A stretch of 64,000 nucleotides of DNA from Leptofilum sp965223525 (GCF_965223525.1 NZ_OZ245005.1:1860001-1924000); one strand, 5' to 3'. Numbered from the stretch's first letter, positions 42,762 through 52,216 are shown. Notes: generated from the sequence alone by a model not told the origin. Numbers and translations: made by a program.

Positions 42762-43985
42762 TTGGCAAATTCCCCATTACAAACCAACTTGCCCGAAGCT
42801 GAACCAGATATTTCTGTTAACCGGCTCATTTTCATCGGGGTGATAACGCGGTTGGTGACGGATACGGCCGTTCAATTTTTCTTCCCCTTCTTGCCCGTTA
42901 TTGCCGAGGGGCTTCGTACCAGCACCGTGACGGCAGGGCGATTGGTGAGTTTGCGGAGTGCGATGGGCTTGTTGTCTCCTGCTTTTGGTTACCAGGCGAC
43001 CCTGCGCGGCTACCGGACGGTGATGCGCTTTGGGCTGCTGCTGGCGGCGGTAGGTTACCTGATTGTTGGGCTGAGTAATTCGGTTTGGCTGACGGCCATT
43101 GGCATGGTGTTGGGTGGATTGGGCACTTTTTCCTTCATCCCGATTTTGCAGGCGTACCTGAGCGCCAAGCTGCCGTTCCACCGCCGGGCGCGGGGGTTGG
43201 GAATGCTGGAATATTCCTGGGCGCTGGCAGGCATTGTGGGTTTGTATTTGGTGGGATTGCTCATAGACGCGACGAATTGGCGGGTGCCGCTGTTTGTGTT
43301 GAGCGGGCTTTTGCTGGTGGCCTTTGTGGGATACGCCCGTCTTCCAGCGACCAATCAAACCACCAAACCCATAGCTAGCCAGTCCCGCTTCACCTGGCGC
43401 AGCATCGTCGCCTTTTTTGATCTGGGTGCAAATGGGCGGTCAGCTTACGCTGTTCTGCTGGTGATCAGTTTGAACATGATGGCCGCCATGAATGTATTCA
43501 TCAGCTATGGCACTTGGTTGGATCGTGAATATGGTTTGGGTGCAGCGCAACTAGGCACGGCTGCTCTCATTTTGGGCATAGCCGATCTGGGCGGCAGCGT
43601 GTTGATGAGCCTGATTGGGGACAAATTTGGCTTGCGACGCAGCGTTGTGGTGGGGACGCTGGCTACGGGCATTGGCTATGCGCTGTTACCCGCGTTTAAT
43701 CAGGGGGTGGTGCTGGCTGTGGTTGGGCTTGTCATTGCCCGTTTTGGCTTTGAGTATACCGTCGTGGCGCTCATTGCCCTGGTTAGCGAGCAAGCACCGG
43801 CGCATCGGGGCAAAATGATGACGCTGGCCGCAGCGGCAGCGTTGCTGGGTTCCAGCACGGCGGGGCTTTTTGGCCCGTGGGTGTATGACCACTATCAGGT
43901 TATGGGCCTTAGCCTGATTTCGGCCACGATCATGGCGTTTTGCCTGGTGCTGCTACGCCTGTTTGTGCGGGAGCGCGGCGATTAA
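42762..43985 (+). CDS. MFS transporter
   Basis: The likely start is a TTG at 42762, 6 bases after AGGAG; the longer open frame would overlap the AraC gene and is not supported. The 407-residue protein has 12 membrane helices in two halves. It has an MFS-type loop after helix 2 (GYQATLRGYRTVMRFG) and an equivalent GDKFGLRRSVVVG in the second half. It is probably an efflux or uptake carrier for a small molecule. The upstream AraC/GyrI regulator may sense the substrate. Confidence 0.85.
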   Translation: MANSPLQTNLPEAEPDISVNRLIFIGVITRLVTDTAVQFFFPFLPVIAEGLRTSTVTAGRLVSLRSAMGLLSPAFGYQATLRGYRTVMRFGLLLAAVGYLIVGLSNSVWLTAIGMVLGGLGTFSFIPILQAYLSAKLPFHRRARGLGMLEYSWALAGIVGLYLVGLLIDATNWRVPLFVLSGLLLVAFVGYARLPATNQTTKPIASQSRFTWRSIVAFFDLGANGRSAYAVLLVISLNMMAAMNVFISYGTWLDREYGLGAAQLGTAALILGIADLGGSVLMSLIGDKFGLRRSVVVGTLATGIGYALLPAFNQGVVLAVVGLVIARFGFEYTVVALIALVSEQAPAHRGKMMTLAAAAALLGSSTAGLFGPWVYDHYQVMGLSLISATIMAFCLVLLRLFVRERGD

Positions 43986-44066
43986 TTTGCTACGGATTTC
44001 GCGGATTATCGCGGATAAAATCCTAAAAATCCGTGCAATCCGCGGCTATTTTTTGGAGGTGGATGG

Positions 44067-45326
44067 ATGAAGAATTCACGGGAGATACGGCCGTTACAAA
44101 CCGAAGCTGAGTGGGATGCCTACACCGACATTGCCGTGAACGCTTACCCCGGCATTCGCGCCACCGACGAGGCGGCTCGCCGTCGCTTCAAAGAGCGTGG
44201 CCAACAGATGCACGCCGATCCAATCATCACCGTGGTTGGGCTGTTTGAAGAAGGCGAGATGCGCGGCATCATGCGGCTGTATGATTTCACCATGCGCTTG
44301 CACGGCGCAGATTTGTTGGTGGGTGGCATTGGCGGCGTCGGGGTGGATTTGCTGCACAAAAAAGAGCGCATCGCCTACGACATGGTGCAGTGGTTCCAGC
44401 AGCATTACCGCGAAAAGGGGGCAGCAATGACGGCACTCTACCCATTCCGCCCCGATTTTTACAAGCAGATGAGGTATGGCTACGGCCGTAAACTCAACCA
44501 ATATCGCATTCCCCCCGCCAGCCTGCCCAAGGGCAGCCGCGAAAACGTCATCTACTTGGATAAGTCGCATCGGCAAGCGTTCAACGACTGTTATGATCGC
44601 ATCATGGCAACCAGCAATGGCATGATGACCCAGCCAGAGACGGCCGTTGAGACACTATTTGAGAGTGTGACTACACACAGGCTAGGGTATTGGGAAGACG
44701 GGCAACTGCAAGGGTATTTGCTGTACAGCTTTGAGCCTGTGCCAAACGGCAACTTTTTACGCAACAATATCGCCGTCCGCACCTTGCTTTACGAGAACAG
44801 CGCGGCCCTGCGCGGCCTGCTTGCCTTTTTGCGGGCGCAGGCAGATCAGATCGAAACGGTGATTTTCAACACCTACGATGAAGATTTTCATTTGCTGCTG
44901 CACGACCCGCGCAACGGCAGCCACAATTTGATGCCCTCGGTGTACCATGAGAGCAACACGCAAGGGGTGGGCATCATGTACCGCGTCATTGACGTGCCGC
45001 GCCTGTTTGATCTGCTAGCGGGGCATAATTTTGGCGGGCAAACGCTCACGCTGCAGCTCAATTTGCGAGACAGTTTTTGGCCGGACTGTGATGGGACGTG
45101 GGTGCTTGTAGCGGAGAACGGCCGTATCACCCTCAACCCATCCGCCACGCCAGACGTAGAGATTGGGCTGAACGTGGCCGAATTTAGCTCGCTCATCATC
45201 GGCGCAACCACTTTCCGGCAGTTGCTCACCTACGGCTTGGCAGACATTTCTGACCCAGCCTACGCCGATGCGGTGCACCAGATATTTTACACGCCCAACA
45301 AACCGGTCTGCTACACCTCATTTTAA
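44067..45326 (+). CDS. Eis-like GNAT N-acetyltransferase
   Basis: The 419-residue protein matches the Eis family. An N-terminal GNAT domain (MRLYDFTMRLHGADLLVGGI, GGVGVDLLHKKERIAYDM) is followed by the conserved ALYPFRPDFYKQMRYGYG. A second acetyltransferase-like fold comes next, and an SCP2-like C-terminal domain (VEIGLNVAEFSSLIIGAT). The C-terminal carboxylate, used as catalytic base in Eis, is a Phe here. These enzymes acetylate aminoglycosides or other amines using acetyl-CoA. GGAGG precedes the ATG. Spacer 43986-44066 has degenerate CGCGGAT repeats. Confidence 0.85.
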   Translation: MKNSREIRPLQTEAEWDAYTDIAVNAYPGIRATDEAARRRFKERGQQMHADPIITVVGLFEEGEMRGIMRLYDFTMRLHGADLLVGGIGGVGVDLLHKKERIAYDMVQWFQQHYREKGAAMTALYPFRPDFYKQMRYGYGRKLNQYRIPPASLPKGSRENVIYLDKSHRQAFNDCYDRIMATSNGMMTQPETAVETLFESVTTHRLGYWEDGQLQGYLLYSFEPVPNGNFLRNNIAVRTLLYENSAALRGLLAFLRAQADQIETVIFNTYDEDFHLLLHDPRNGSHNLMPSVYHESNTQGVGIMYRVIDVPRLFDLLAGHNFGGQTLTLQLNLRDSFWPDCDGTWVLVAENGRITLNPSATPDVEIGLNVAEFSSLIIGATTFRQLLTYGLADISDPAYADAVHQIFYTPNKPVCYTSF

Positions 45327-45340
45327 CCAAACAATTTTGC

Positions 45341-45524
45341 GGTAGGGGCGAGGCGGTTGGCAACCAATCCGCGAACATCGGCAAAACCAACCCTCCAACC
45401 GCCTCGCCCAAATGCCACAATAACCAGATGGTTTGCAATGCAAATTGGGCGAGCGAGGCGAGGCAGGTGGAGAGATTCATGGGGCGCAATTTGCAGGATC
45501 GTGGCCACCTGCCTCGCCCCTACC
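45341..45524. repeat. Nested palindromic repeat element (184 bp)
   Basis: The outer arms GGTAGGGGCGAGGC (45341-45354) and GCCTCGCCCCTACC (45511-45524) pair perfectly. Inside, 45346-45360 pairs with 45395-45409 (15 bp), and 45457-45470 pairs with 45505-45518 (14 bp), so it can fold either as one long stem or two separate hairpins. It fills the 233-bp spacer before the SDR gene and resembles a small non-autonomous element. Confidence 0.8.
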
Positions 45525-45559
45525 GGCAATGATAAAATTTGGGAAAATTGGAGGGAATT

Positions 45560-46303
45560 ATGGATTTTACAGACAAAATTGCCATCGTTACTGGTGGTGC
45601 ATCCGGGATGGGGGCAGCGACGGCGCGGGAGTTGGCGGCGGCTGGCGCGCAAGTTGTTATCGTGGATCGGAATGCAGAATTGGCAACGGCCGTTGCCACC
45701 GAAATCAACGCCACTACCCAAATTGGTGATGTAAGCGACCCCGATTTTTGCCAAAATGTGGTGGATGAGGTGGTGAGGAAGAACGGCCGTCTCGACATCC
45801 TCATCAACGCAGCCGGCATCATCGTCCGAGCCAATGCGCTAGGCACAACCAACGAGCAGTGGCAGCAGGTGATGAATGTGAACGTAAGCGGCATTTTTTA
45901 CCTCAGCCGTGCGGCCGTGGCCGTGATGAAAAAGCAGGGCAAGGGCGTCATCGTCAATTTTGGCTCGATTTGGGGCGGCGTGGGGGCAGCGGGCGTAGTG
46001 GCTTACTGCGCCTCCAAAGGGGCGGTGCACCAGCTTACGCGGGCAATGGCATTGGACCACGTCAAGGATGGCATTCGCATCAACGCCATCTGCCCCGGCG
46101 AGGTGAACACCCCCATGCTTGCCTCCGAGCGCAGCGAACCGGTGACCGACGAAATTTTGCAGCGCATCGCCAGCACCGTGCCCATGGAGCGGCTGGCCGA
46201 CCCCGTAGAAATTGCCCGTGTCGTCCTCTTTCTTGCTTCCGACGACGCCAGCTACATGACTGGGGCGATGGTCAACGTGGATGCGGGCTACACGGCTCGA
46301 TAG
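45560..46303 (+). CDS. Short-chain dehydrogenase/reductase
   Basis: The ATG at 45560 follows GGAGG. The 247-residue protein is a classical SDR: TGGASGMG (residues 11-18) binds the nucleotide, NAAG is present, and the catalytic residues are Ser136, Tyr149 and Lys153 (YCASK). PG-x-V-x-T lies after it. It resembles NAD(P)-dependent 3-oxoacyl-ACP or glucose/sorbitol-type reductases; the substrate cannot be named. Asp36 after the second strand favours NAD over NADP. Confidence 0.92.
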   Translation: MDFTDKIAIVTGGASGMGAATARELAAAGAQVVIVDRNAELATAVATEINATTQIGDVSDPDFCQNVVDEVVRKNGRLDILINAAGIIVRANALGTTNEQWQQVMNVNVSGIFYLSRAAVAVMKKQGKGVIVNFGSIWGGVGAAGVVAYCASKGAVHQLTRAMALDHVKDGIRINAICPGEVNTPMLASERSEPVTDEILQRIASTVPMERLADPVEIARVVLFLASDDASYMTGAMVNVDAGYTAR

Positions 46304-46613
46304 AAAGCGCCTGGTTGTTCGTTTGTAGTTGTTTTGTGTTGGTGGGCTGTCTGTACAAGGCAGAAGAAGCAGTATGGCAACGCATATTTGTGCTACTGTC
46401 GATCACAGACGAATATGTTTTCGTGCTTGACAATGGCTTTAACAGAGGGGAATGTTTGCATAACCGACTGGCGAGAAAAAAACATCATCTCGGCGGGGAA
46501 GGAGCCTTCAACTACTATATAATTCATTGGCGTATGAGCCGCGATCTCACCAGTCCTCGTTGATGATTTGCTAGACAAATTTAGTTTGTTTTGTGACTAC
46601 ATAATTTATGATA
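46304..46613. other. Non-coding spacer of about 310 bp
   Basis: No supportable gene, promoter or repeat is seen. It is AT-richer than the SDR gene and contains no ACGGCCGT. It might hold decayed sequence, but I cannot recognise it. Confidence 0.4.
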
Positions 46614-47537
46614 TTAAGGTTGATTTGTCTCCATTAATGATACCTTCATATCGAAATGATCAGCTTCAGTATGTGTGGAGTATAGTGTACTTAAAATTAG
46701 CATTAAATCGTTCTCTGATTCTTCTTCAGTTAAAAAAAATGAGACAGTTACTGAGGGATAATCACCATCATTTATTTCTTTGGGGAAATCTCTGGCCTCA
46801 TTCGATTGAACAACATATTCAAACTCGCAGCCTATTTGCTCATTCGGGTCGCAAAACTCCTGATAAGCTGAAGGACTAAAATCTGCTGGTGCTTCTTTTT
46901 GACCGATTTCCCAAATAATATCTCTGCCATCCATCAAAGCGACGTAATCCCAAACAATGAAGTATCCAGAGTTAGGTGGATTGAAACTTTCAAACTCAAA
47001 AGAATACCAACCAGGTTCAAGTTCAGAGATGACGATAGTTTGAAGCCCTCTTTCCTGCTCACCAGATGTAAACGTCAAAAATATGTTTTTGCCAAGCTCG
47101 AGAATTCTAGGTTCGGGCGTGGAGGTAATTGTAGGTGTAGAAGTAGGAATAGATGTAGAAGTAGGTGTTGGAGTTCGAGGTGGTGTTGACGTAGGTGTGG
47201 GGGTGAGAGTTCCATTGAAGGCTATCCATACAAAGTCACGATTTTTTTGGGGGATGAAAAGTAGAATAGAAAATATGATGAGTAGTACGAGAACAATTGT
47301 AAAAAGGATGCGATTTTTTTTGGGGTATCTAAATTTTTTGCCTGCATAAATCTTTGATTCTTCTTTGCTCGCAATAACTATTACACAATATCCAATTATA
47401 GCTACTAGTAAACATGCCAGAATAATAATGACACTCAGGTACAAATTGTCCCTAATTAACCCGATGAAAACAATTATCAATGTCACAAAGGCGATTGCAC
47501 CTTTGACCAAATTTGGAATACTTTTTAGTGTATTCAT
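46614..47537 (-). CDS. Unrecognised membrane protein with PT-rich linker and extracellular domain
   Basis: The 307-residue protein has three membrane helices (about 10-28, 34-54 and 78-96). A Thr/Pro/Ser linker follows (about 108-142), then a beta-rich extracellular domain of about 160 residues (LELGKNIFLTFTSGEQERGL ... SFFLTEEESENDLML) that I do not recognise. It is AT-richer than its neighbours and has no ACGGCCGT, so it may be a later arrival. GAG precedes the ATG. Confidence 0.6.
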   Translation of the reverse strand: MNTLKSIPNLVKGAIAFVTLIIVFIGLIRDNLYLSVIIILACLLVAIIGYCVIVIASKEESKIYAGKKFRYPKKNRILFTIVLVLLIIFSILLFIPQKNRDFVWIAFNGTLTPTPTSTPPRTPTPTSTSIPTSTPTITSTPEPRILELGKNIFLTFTSGEQERGLQTIVISELEPGWYSFEFESFNPPNSGYFIVWDYVALMDGRDIIWEIGQKEAPADFSPSAYQEFCDPNEQIGCEFEYVVQSNEARDFPKEINDGDYPSVTVSFFLTEEESENDLMLILSTLYSTHTEADHFDMKVSLMETNQP

Positions 47538-47769
47538 GCTCAGAGTTAACCTTTTTAAAATATGATACCAGCACTAAAAATTTGTTGGCAAGATTTAGAC
47601 GTTGCCTAACCTCATAGTATATTAAGCTGCATCCGTGCAGCCAAAACTGCATAATTGTTGTTTTCCTATGCGTTTTGCACCATAAACTCATAAATCCCAA
47701 CAAAAACGCGCACGAACAGTATACAATAATTAGTTGTGGCTTCAAGTAAAAATTAATAAGGACAACAAA

Positions 47770-48774
47770 ATGGAGTATAGACGATTAGGGCGCAGCGGGG
47801 TGAAGATTGCGCCGCTTTGTTTGGGAACCGACAATTTTGCCAATCCCACGCCGGAGGATGAGGCCAAAGTGATGGTTAATCGGGCAATTGAGGCGGGTAT
47901 CAATCTCATCGACTCGAGCAACAGCTACGCGCAGGGGGAAAGTGAGCGGATTATTGGCCGGGCTTTGCAGGAAAACGGCCGTCGCCACCAAGTTCTCATC
48001 GCTACCAAAGTGCATTTTCCCACCGGGCCAGGACCCAATGATGGAGGAAACGGCCGTCTCCACATCATCCGAGCTTGTGAAGATTCCCTAAAGCGATTGC
48101 AAACCGACCACATTGATTTGTACCAACTGCACCGCCCCGATTTTGAAGTTCCTATTGAAGAAACGCTGGCTGCGCTGACAGACTTAGTGCGGGCAGGCAA
48201 GGTGCGTTATATCGGCAGCTCCACTGCCCCGGCCTGGAAGGTGATGGAGGCCATCATGGTCAGCGAACTGCGGGGCACCGTGCGCTTTATCTCGGAGCAG
48301 CCCCCCTATAATTTGCTAGACCGCCGCATTGAAAATGAGCTGGTGCCGATGTGCCAAACGCATGGTTTGGGCATCCTGCCTTGGTCTCCGCTGGCGATGG
48401 GCATTTTGGCCGGGCGGTATGCCGACGCCGCCAATTTCCCAGAAAAATCGCGGGCACAGTTGCGCGGTGGCATCTATGCCGAGCGCGTCACGGCACGGGG
48501 CATTGGAGTGGGCAACGAATTTGTGAAGTTGGCGCAGAAAGTGGGGGTTTCAGCGGTGCAGTTGGCGGTTTTGTGGGTGAAGGATCAGCCGGGGGTGACT
48601 GCCCCTCTCATCGGGCCGCGCACAATGGCGCAGCTAGAGCATTTCTTGCCAGTGCTGGAGATGTTGCTAGATGACGAGGTGCGTGCGGCGTGTGATGAAT
48701 TGGTGCCACCGGGCAGTGCCGTGGCTAATTTCCATAACTCCGCCCCGTGGATGAAGATGAAATTACCAGAATAA
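47770..48774 (+). CDS. Aldo/keto reductase
   Basis: The ATG at 47770 (AAGGA upstream) gives 334 residues. It is a TIM-barrel reductase with the tetrad Asp48, Tyr53 (IDSSNSYAQGESE), Lys80 (ATKVH) and His121 (LYQLHRPD). The NADPH-binding stretch GIGVGNEFVKLAQKVGVS lies near the C-terminus. It reduces aldehydes or ketones; the substrate is unknown. No operon partner is evident. Spacer 48775-48846 contains imperfect CTGTG repeats. Confidence 0.93.
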   Translation: MEYRRLGRSGVKIAPLCLGTDNFANPTPEDEAKVMVNRAIEAGINLIDSSNSYAQGESERIIGRALQENGRRHQVLIATKVHFPTGPGPNDGGNGRLHIIRACEDSLKRLQTDHIDLYQLHRPDFEVPIEETLAALTDLVRAGKVRYIGSSTAPAWKVMEAIMVSELRGTVRFISEQPPYNLLDRRIENELVPMCQTHGLGILPWSPLAMGILAGRYADAANFPEKSRAQLRGGIYAERVTARGIGVGNEFVKLAQKVGVSAVQLAVLWVKDQPGVTAPLIGPRTMAQLEHFLPVLEMLLDDEVRAACDELVPPGSAVANFHNSAPWMKMKLPE

Positions 48775-48846
48775 ATCCGTGTTTATCTGTGAAAATCTGT
48801 GTCCTATTTTTTGAGGAGGCTCGTGCACGCAAAGAATGCGCGGCTA

Positions 48847-49926
48847 CTATTTCACGATGGAGACAAGCTTGCGGATGCCTTGCTCTTTGAGCCAGAGGCG
48901 GGTGCGGGAGCGTTCGTTGGTATGAGGGATGCGGGCCACAGGTAGCCGGGTGAGATCAACGTTTTGAATACGGCCGTGTGTCTCATTAATGACCGGCATC
49001 AGGCGGCGGGCTTCCAAGCCTAGCTCCGGTGCGTCTCGCAAAAAGGCTTCGCACAGCTTGTTGGCCACTGGCTGGCCAGATGTCACCACAAACACCATGT
49101 CCGATTTTCGCATGGCAGTGCGGGTAATTTCGTTTAGATGGGATCCCAAATCCAGCAACACTTGGTAACCCCCTTCAACCAGCTTATCCAACAAAATTTG
49201 CAGCTTTTGCATCATATTTTTAGAGCCACTGCCTGCAAAGGAACCTGGTGCGGGTATAACCAACAGGTCTGCTCGGTGACGCTGCGTAAATTGGCCGATG
49301 TATGGCACAGAAAAATGCTCTGTCGGCGCTTTTAGTAAATCCAGAATGTTGCGCTGCGTGTGTAGACTCAACATTTGGGCAATGCCCCCTACCGGTAAAT
49401 CCAGATCAATTAAAATGGCTGGACGATTCTCGTGCATAATAATGGCTTCACTTAGCTGGATGGCCAGAGTGGTTGTGCCTACGCCCCCCTTGGGGCTAAA
49501 AATGGAAACAACGCGCCCCGTGTTGTGAGTGAGAACACCCGTTTTAATCCGCTCTGTGCGCTTAAGTACGGCCGAAATATGCGCCAGCAACTCTTCTGCC
49601 AAAAATGGTTTGGTTAAATAATCGTCGGCACCAACAGCAAAGGCGCGGGTTTTGTACTCTTTGGCTTCGCTTGCGGTGAGGAAGATGACGGGAATTTGGG
49701 ATGTTTCTGGCGTGGTTTTGATTTGTTGACACACTTCGAACCCATCCATGCCGGGCATCATCACGTCTAGGACCACGAGGTCTGGTTTGTGTTGGGTAAC
49801 GGCCGTTAACCCATCTGGGCCATCTTTTGCCAATGTTACGGTAAACCCTTCCCGCTTAAGCTGATGCTCAATCAGGTACCTCATTGGAAATTCGTCGTCA
49901 ATGATTAATATTTTTTTTCCGCTCAT
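48847..49926 (-). CDS. Receiver-ParA/MinD fusion (TadZ/CpaE-like)
   Basis: The protein has 359 residues from the ATG at 49926; the TTG at 49935 is an alternative. The receiver domain has the acidic pair (IIDDE), Asp54 (VVLDVMMPGMDG) and Lys107. A linker leads to a ParA/MinD-type ATPase with a deviant Walker A, SPKGGVGTTT (about 144-153), and LIDLDLPVGG. This is the TadZ/CpaE architecture, which positions Flp/Tad pili at the cell pole. No other tad gene is in the window, so a different localisation role is possible. It is divergent from the receiver at 50300. Confidence 0.82.
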   Translation of the reverse strand: MSGKKILIIDDEFPMRYLIEHQLKREGFTVTLAKDGPDGLTAVTQHKPDLVVLDVMMPGMDGFEVCQQIKTTPETSQIPVIFLTASEAKEYKTRAFAVGADDYLTKPFLAEELLAHISAVLKRTERIKTGVLTHNTGRVVSIFSPKGGVGTTTLAIQLSEAIIMHENRPAILIDLDLPVGGIAQMLSLHTQRNILDLLKAPTEHFSVPYIGQFTQRHRADLLVIPAPGSFAGSGSKNMMQKLQILLDKLVEGGYQVLLDLGSHLNEITRTAMRKSDMVFVVTSGQPVANKLCEAFLRDAPELGLEARRLMPVINETHGRIQNVDLTRLPVARIPHTNERSRTRLWLKEQGIRKLVSIVK

Positions 49927-49967
49927 TCTGTTCAACCGGGTTCAATTTTTAATGATTTTGGCTTTAT

Positions 49968-50020
49968 GTAAAAGCGGGAAATTTTCTTGAAATAGACAGA
50001 GCCATTTCTCCCGCTTTTAC
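49968..50020. repeat. 12-bp inverted repeat in the divergent spacer
   Basis: GTAAAAGCGGGA (49968-49979) pairs with TCCCGCTTTTAC (50009-50020) around 29 bases. The right arm runs into the 61-bp repeat at 50017-50078. It lies in the 373-bp spacer 49927-50299, which has no gene. Confidence 0.7.
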
Positions 50021-50078
50021 TTGAGCAAACCACAGAGAAATCGCCCTTTAGCTTTCAAAATATTTTTTGTGGTTTGCA
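50017..50078. repeat. 61-bp intergenic repeat, copy 2
   Basis: Second copy of 33733-33793. Here CAAACCACA (50026-50034) and TGTGGTTTG near the end form a 9-bp stem. Both copies lie in spacers next to genes of signalling proteins. Confidence 0.75.
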
Positions 50079-50299
50079 TAAAAATAAGGGGGAATAGTTA
50101 CAAAAAAGATTACTGTAAAAGTGGAAGCGTATTTGAGACGAACCAAAAAACTTCCTATGATTTGCACCGTAAACAGGGACTTTTGTACTAGTACCTTGTA
50201 AGGTTTGCTGTAACTCGGAGGGGGTAACATTTTCTAATCTGGAAAGAAATGCGGCCCCTAAAGCTGGCACACTGCTTTTGGGGGCAGGAGAAAAAAATA

Positions 50300-50686
50300 G
50301 TGAATCCCTTAGTATTGATAGTTGATGACGAACCCCTAACCCGAAATTTGCTGCGGCTAATGCTGGAGCGTGCTAATCTTGACATTTTAGAGGCAGGAGA
50401 TGGGCTGGAAGCATTGGCGGTTGTCGCTGAAAAGCGACCAGATTTGCTCATTCTGGATGTGATGATGCCCAATATGGACGGGATTACGGTGTGCGAAACG
50501 CTGCGGGCACAGCCAGAAACGGCCGTACTTCCCATTATTTTGCTTAGTGCCCGCACCAGCACAGAGGCAGTGCGTAAGGGGCTAAACGCAGGCGCTAACA
50601 AATATCTGACTAAGCCAATTGGCCGCGAAGAACTTATTCGCTCTGTGCGAGAAGTGCTGAACGTTACGCCGCAAATGAGTGATTAG
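50300..50686 (+). CDS. Single-domain response regulator
   Basis: I chose the GTG at 50300, 9 bases after AGGAG; the ATG at 50249 lacks a site. The 128-residue protein is a lone receiver with IVDDE, Asp53 (LILDVMMPNMDG) and Lys103 (YLTKPIG). With no output domain it must act by binding a partner. It is divergent from the REC-ParA gene and has the spacer repeat family in common with the GTPase operon. It converges with argH. Confidence 0.85.
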   Translation: MNPLVLIVDDEPLTRNLLRLMLERANLDILEAGDGLEALAVVAEKRPDLLILDVMMPNMDGITVCETLRAQPETAVLPIILLSARTSTEAVRKGLNAGANKYLTKPIGREELIRSVREVLNVTPQMSD

Positions 50687-50696
50687 TTTTCCTCTT

Positions 50697-52079
50697 TTAT
50701 CCCGGTGTAGAGATTGCGCTTTTTGCGGCATAGAGTTGCGCTTGCAGTGCGTCTGCCGAAGTGCCGCCCGTGGCGTTACGGCCGTTTAGCGAGGTGGTGA
50801 TGTTGAAAACGGCCGTGGCATCCTCACCAAACTCTTCACTCACCGTTTGTAAATCTCCCAGCGACAAATCTGTCAACGCCACACCGCGATCTTCCGCCAT
50901 CTGCACCACTTCCCCCACCAGATGATGCGCCTGCCGGAACGGTATGCCACGCTTCACCAAATAATCGGCTAAATCAGTAGCTAGCAGGCCGGGTTCTAGT
51001 TGTTGCGCCATCTTCTCTGGGCGCAAGGTAAGCGTGCGGAACAGCCCAGCCATAATGGGAAGAATATGACTGAGCGTGTCGAAGGTGTCGAAAACCGGCT
51101 CTTTGTCTTCTTGCAAATCTTTGTCGTAGCTGGAGGGCAATCCCTTGAGCGTGGTGAGTAAACCAACGAGATTGCCTAGCAAACGGCCGCTTTTCCCCCG
51201 CGTTAGTTCCAATGTGTCTGGGTTTTTCTTTTGGGGCATTAGGCTAGAGCCAGTGCTGTAGCCGTCGTCTAGCTCCACAAAGCCAAATTCGCTGCTGCTA
51301 AATAGCACCATCTGCTCAGACAAGCGGCTGAGGTGCAGGCCAATCATCGTGCCCGCATACAAAAAATCGGCGGCAAAATCTCGGTCAGAGACGCCATCCA
51401 AACTGTTTTCGCTGACGGTGGCAAAGCCAAGCGCATCGGCCAATGCTTGCCGGTCAACGGGGAAGGCCGTTCCTGCCAATGCGCCAGAACCGAGGGGGAG
51501 GACGGCCGTTCGCTGCCGCAGTTGGGTTAATCGCTCCTGGTCGCGCACCAGCGGCCAAAAGTGGGAGAGTACCCAATGTCCCCAGGTGACAGGCTGGGCG
51601 TGTTGCAAATGCGTGTAGCCGGGCATCGGTAAATTGAGATGATCTTCGGCACTTTCGATGAGCGCCTGTTGCAAATCGGCTAGCAGGTCGTGCACCGCAT
51701 CACACGATGCCAGCAGCCACAGCCGGAAATCGGTGGCAACTTGGTCGTTGCGGCTGCGGCCAGTATGCAGCTTGCCGCCTACGGCCCCAACAAGTTGGGT
51801 CAGGCGGCGTTCAACGGCCGTATGAATATCTTCATCGGCGGGTTGGAATTGGAAACGGCCGTTTGCCAACTCCTCACCCAACTGTTCCAAACCAGCAATG
51901 ATTGTGTCCGCTTCCTGCTCCGTTAACATACCTGCACCTACCAGACCCCGCGCCCACGCCTGGCTACCAGCAATATCCTGCGCCGCCAAGCGCACGTCAA
52001 AGCGCAGGCTGGCGTTAAATTCGTGTACCAATGCGTCCGTACTTTTGGCAAAACGGCCGCCCCATAACTTACTCATCAT
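50697..52079 (-). CDS. argH: Argininosuccinate lyase
   Basis: The 460-residue protein has the fumarase/aspartase superfamily signature GSSLMPQKKNPD (about residue 280), plus GGRF near the N-terminus, AVERRLTQLVG and LHTGRSRNDQ. It cleaves argininosuccinate to arginine and fumarate, the last step of arginine synthesis. No other arg gene is in the window, so it is not in an arg operon here. AAGGATGAG precedes tandem ATG codons. Confidence 0.97.
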   Translation of the reverse strand: MMSKLWGGRFAKSTDALVHEFNASLRFDVRLAAQDIAGSQAWARGLVGAGMLTEQEADTIIAGLEQLGEELANGRFQFQPADEDIHTAVERRLTQLVGAVGGKLHTGRSRNDQVATDFRLWLLASCDAVHDLLADLQQALIESAEDHLNLPMPGYTHLQHAQPVTWGHWVLSHFWPLVRDQERLTQLRQRTAVLPLGSGALAGTAFPVDRQALADALGFATVSENSLDGVSDRDFAADFLYAGTMIGLHLSRLSEQMVLFSSSEFGFVELDDGYSTGSSLMPQKKNPDTLELTRGKSGRLLGNLVGLLTTLKGLPSSYDKDLQEDKEPVFDTFDTLSHILPIMAGLFRTLTLRPEKMAQQLEPGLLATDLADYLVKRGIPFRQAHHLVGEVVQMAEDRGVALTDLSLGDLQTVSEEFGEDATAVFNITTSLNGRNATGGTSADALQAQLYAAKSAISTPG

Positions 52080-52216
52080 CTCATCCTTATTTTTAGTGGC
52101 TGGTGGTTAGCGGCTAGGTGAGTTATGAAACTAACCACTAACCACTTTCTGCCAATCTTACCCTTTTTGTAACTTTTTGCCTGCGGTTGGATATTATTTG
52201 CAGATCAATTTTTTGA

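Noticed and set aside
45859..46563. A 234-residue frame overlapping the SDR gene
   Set aside because: Most of it is an out-of-frame reading of the SDR gene. The tail after 46303 has no recognisable similarity and no start of its own.
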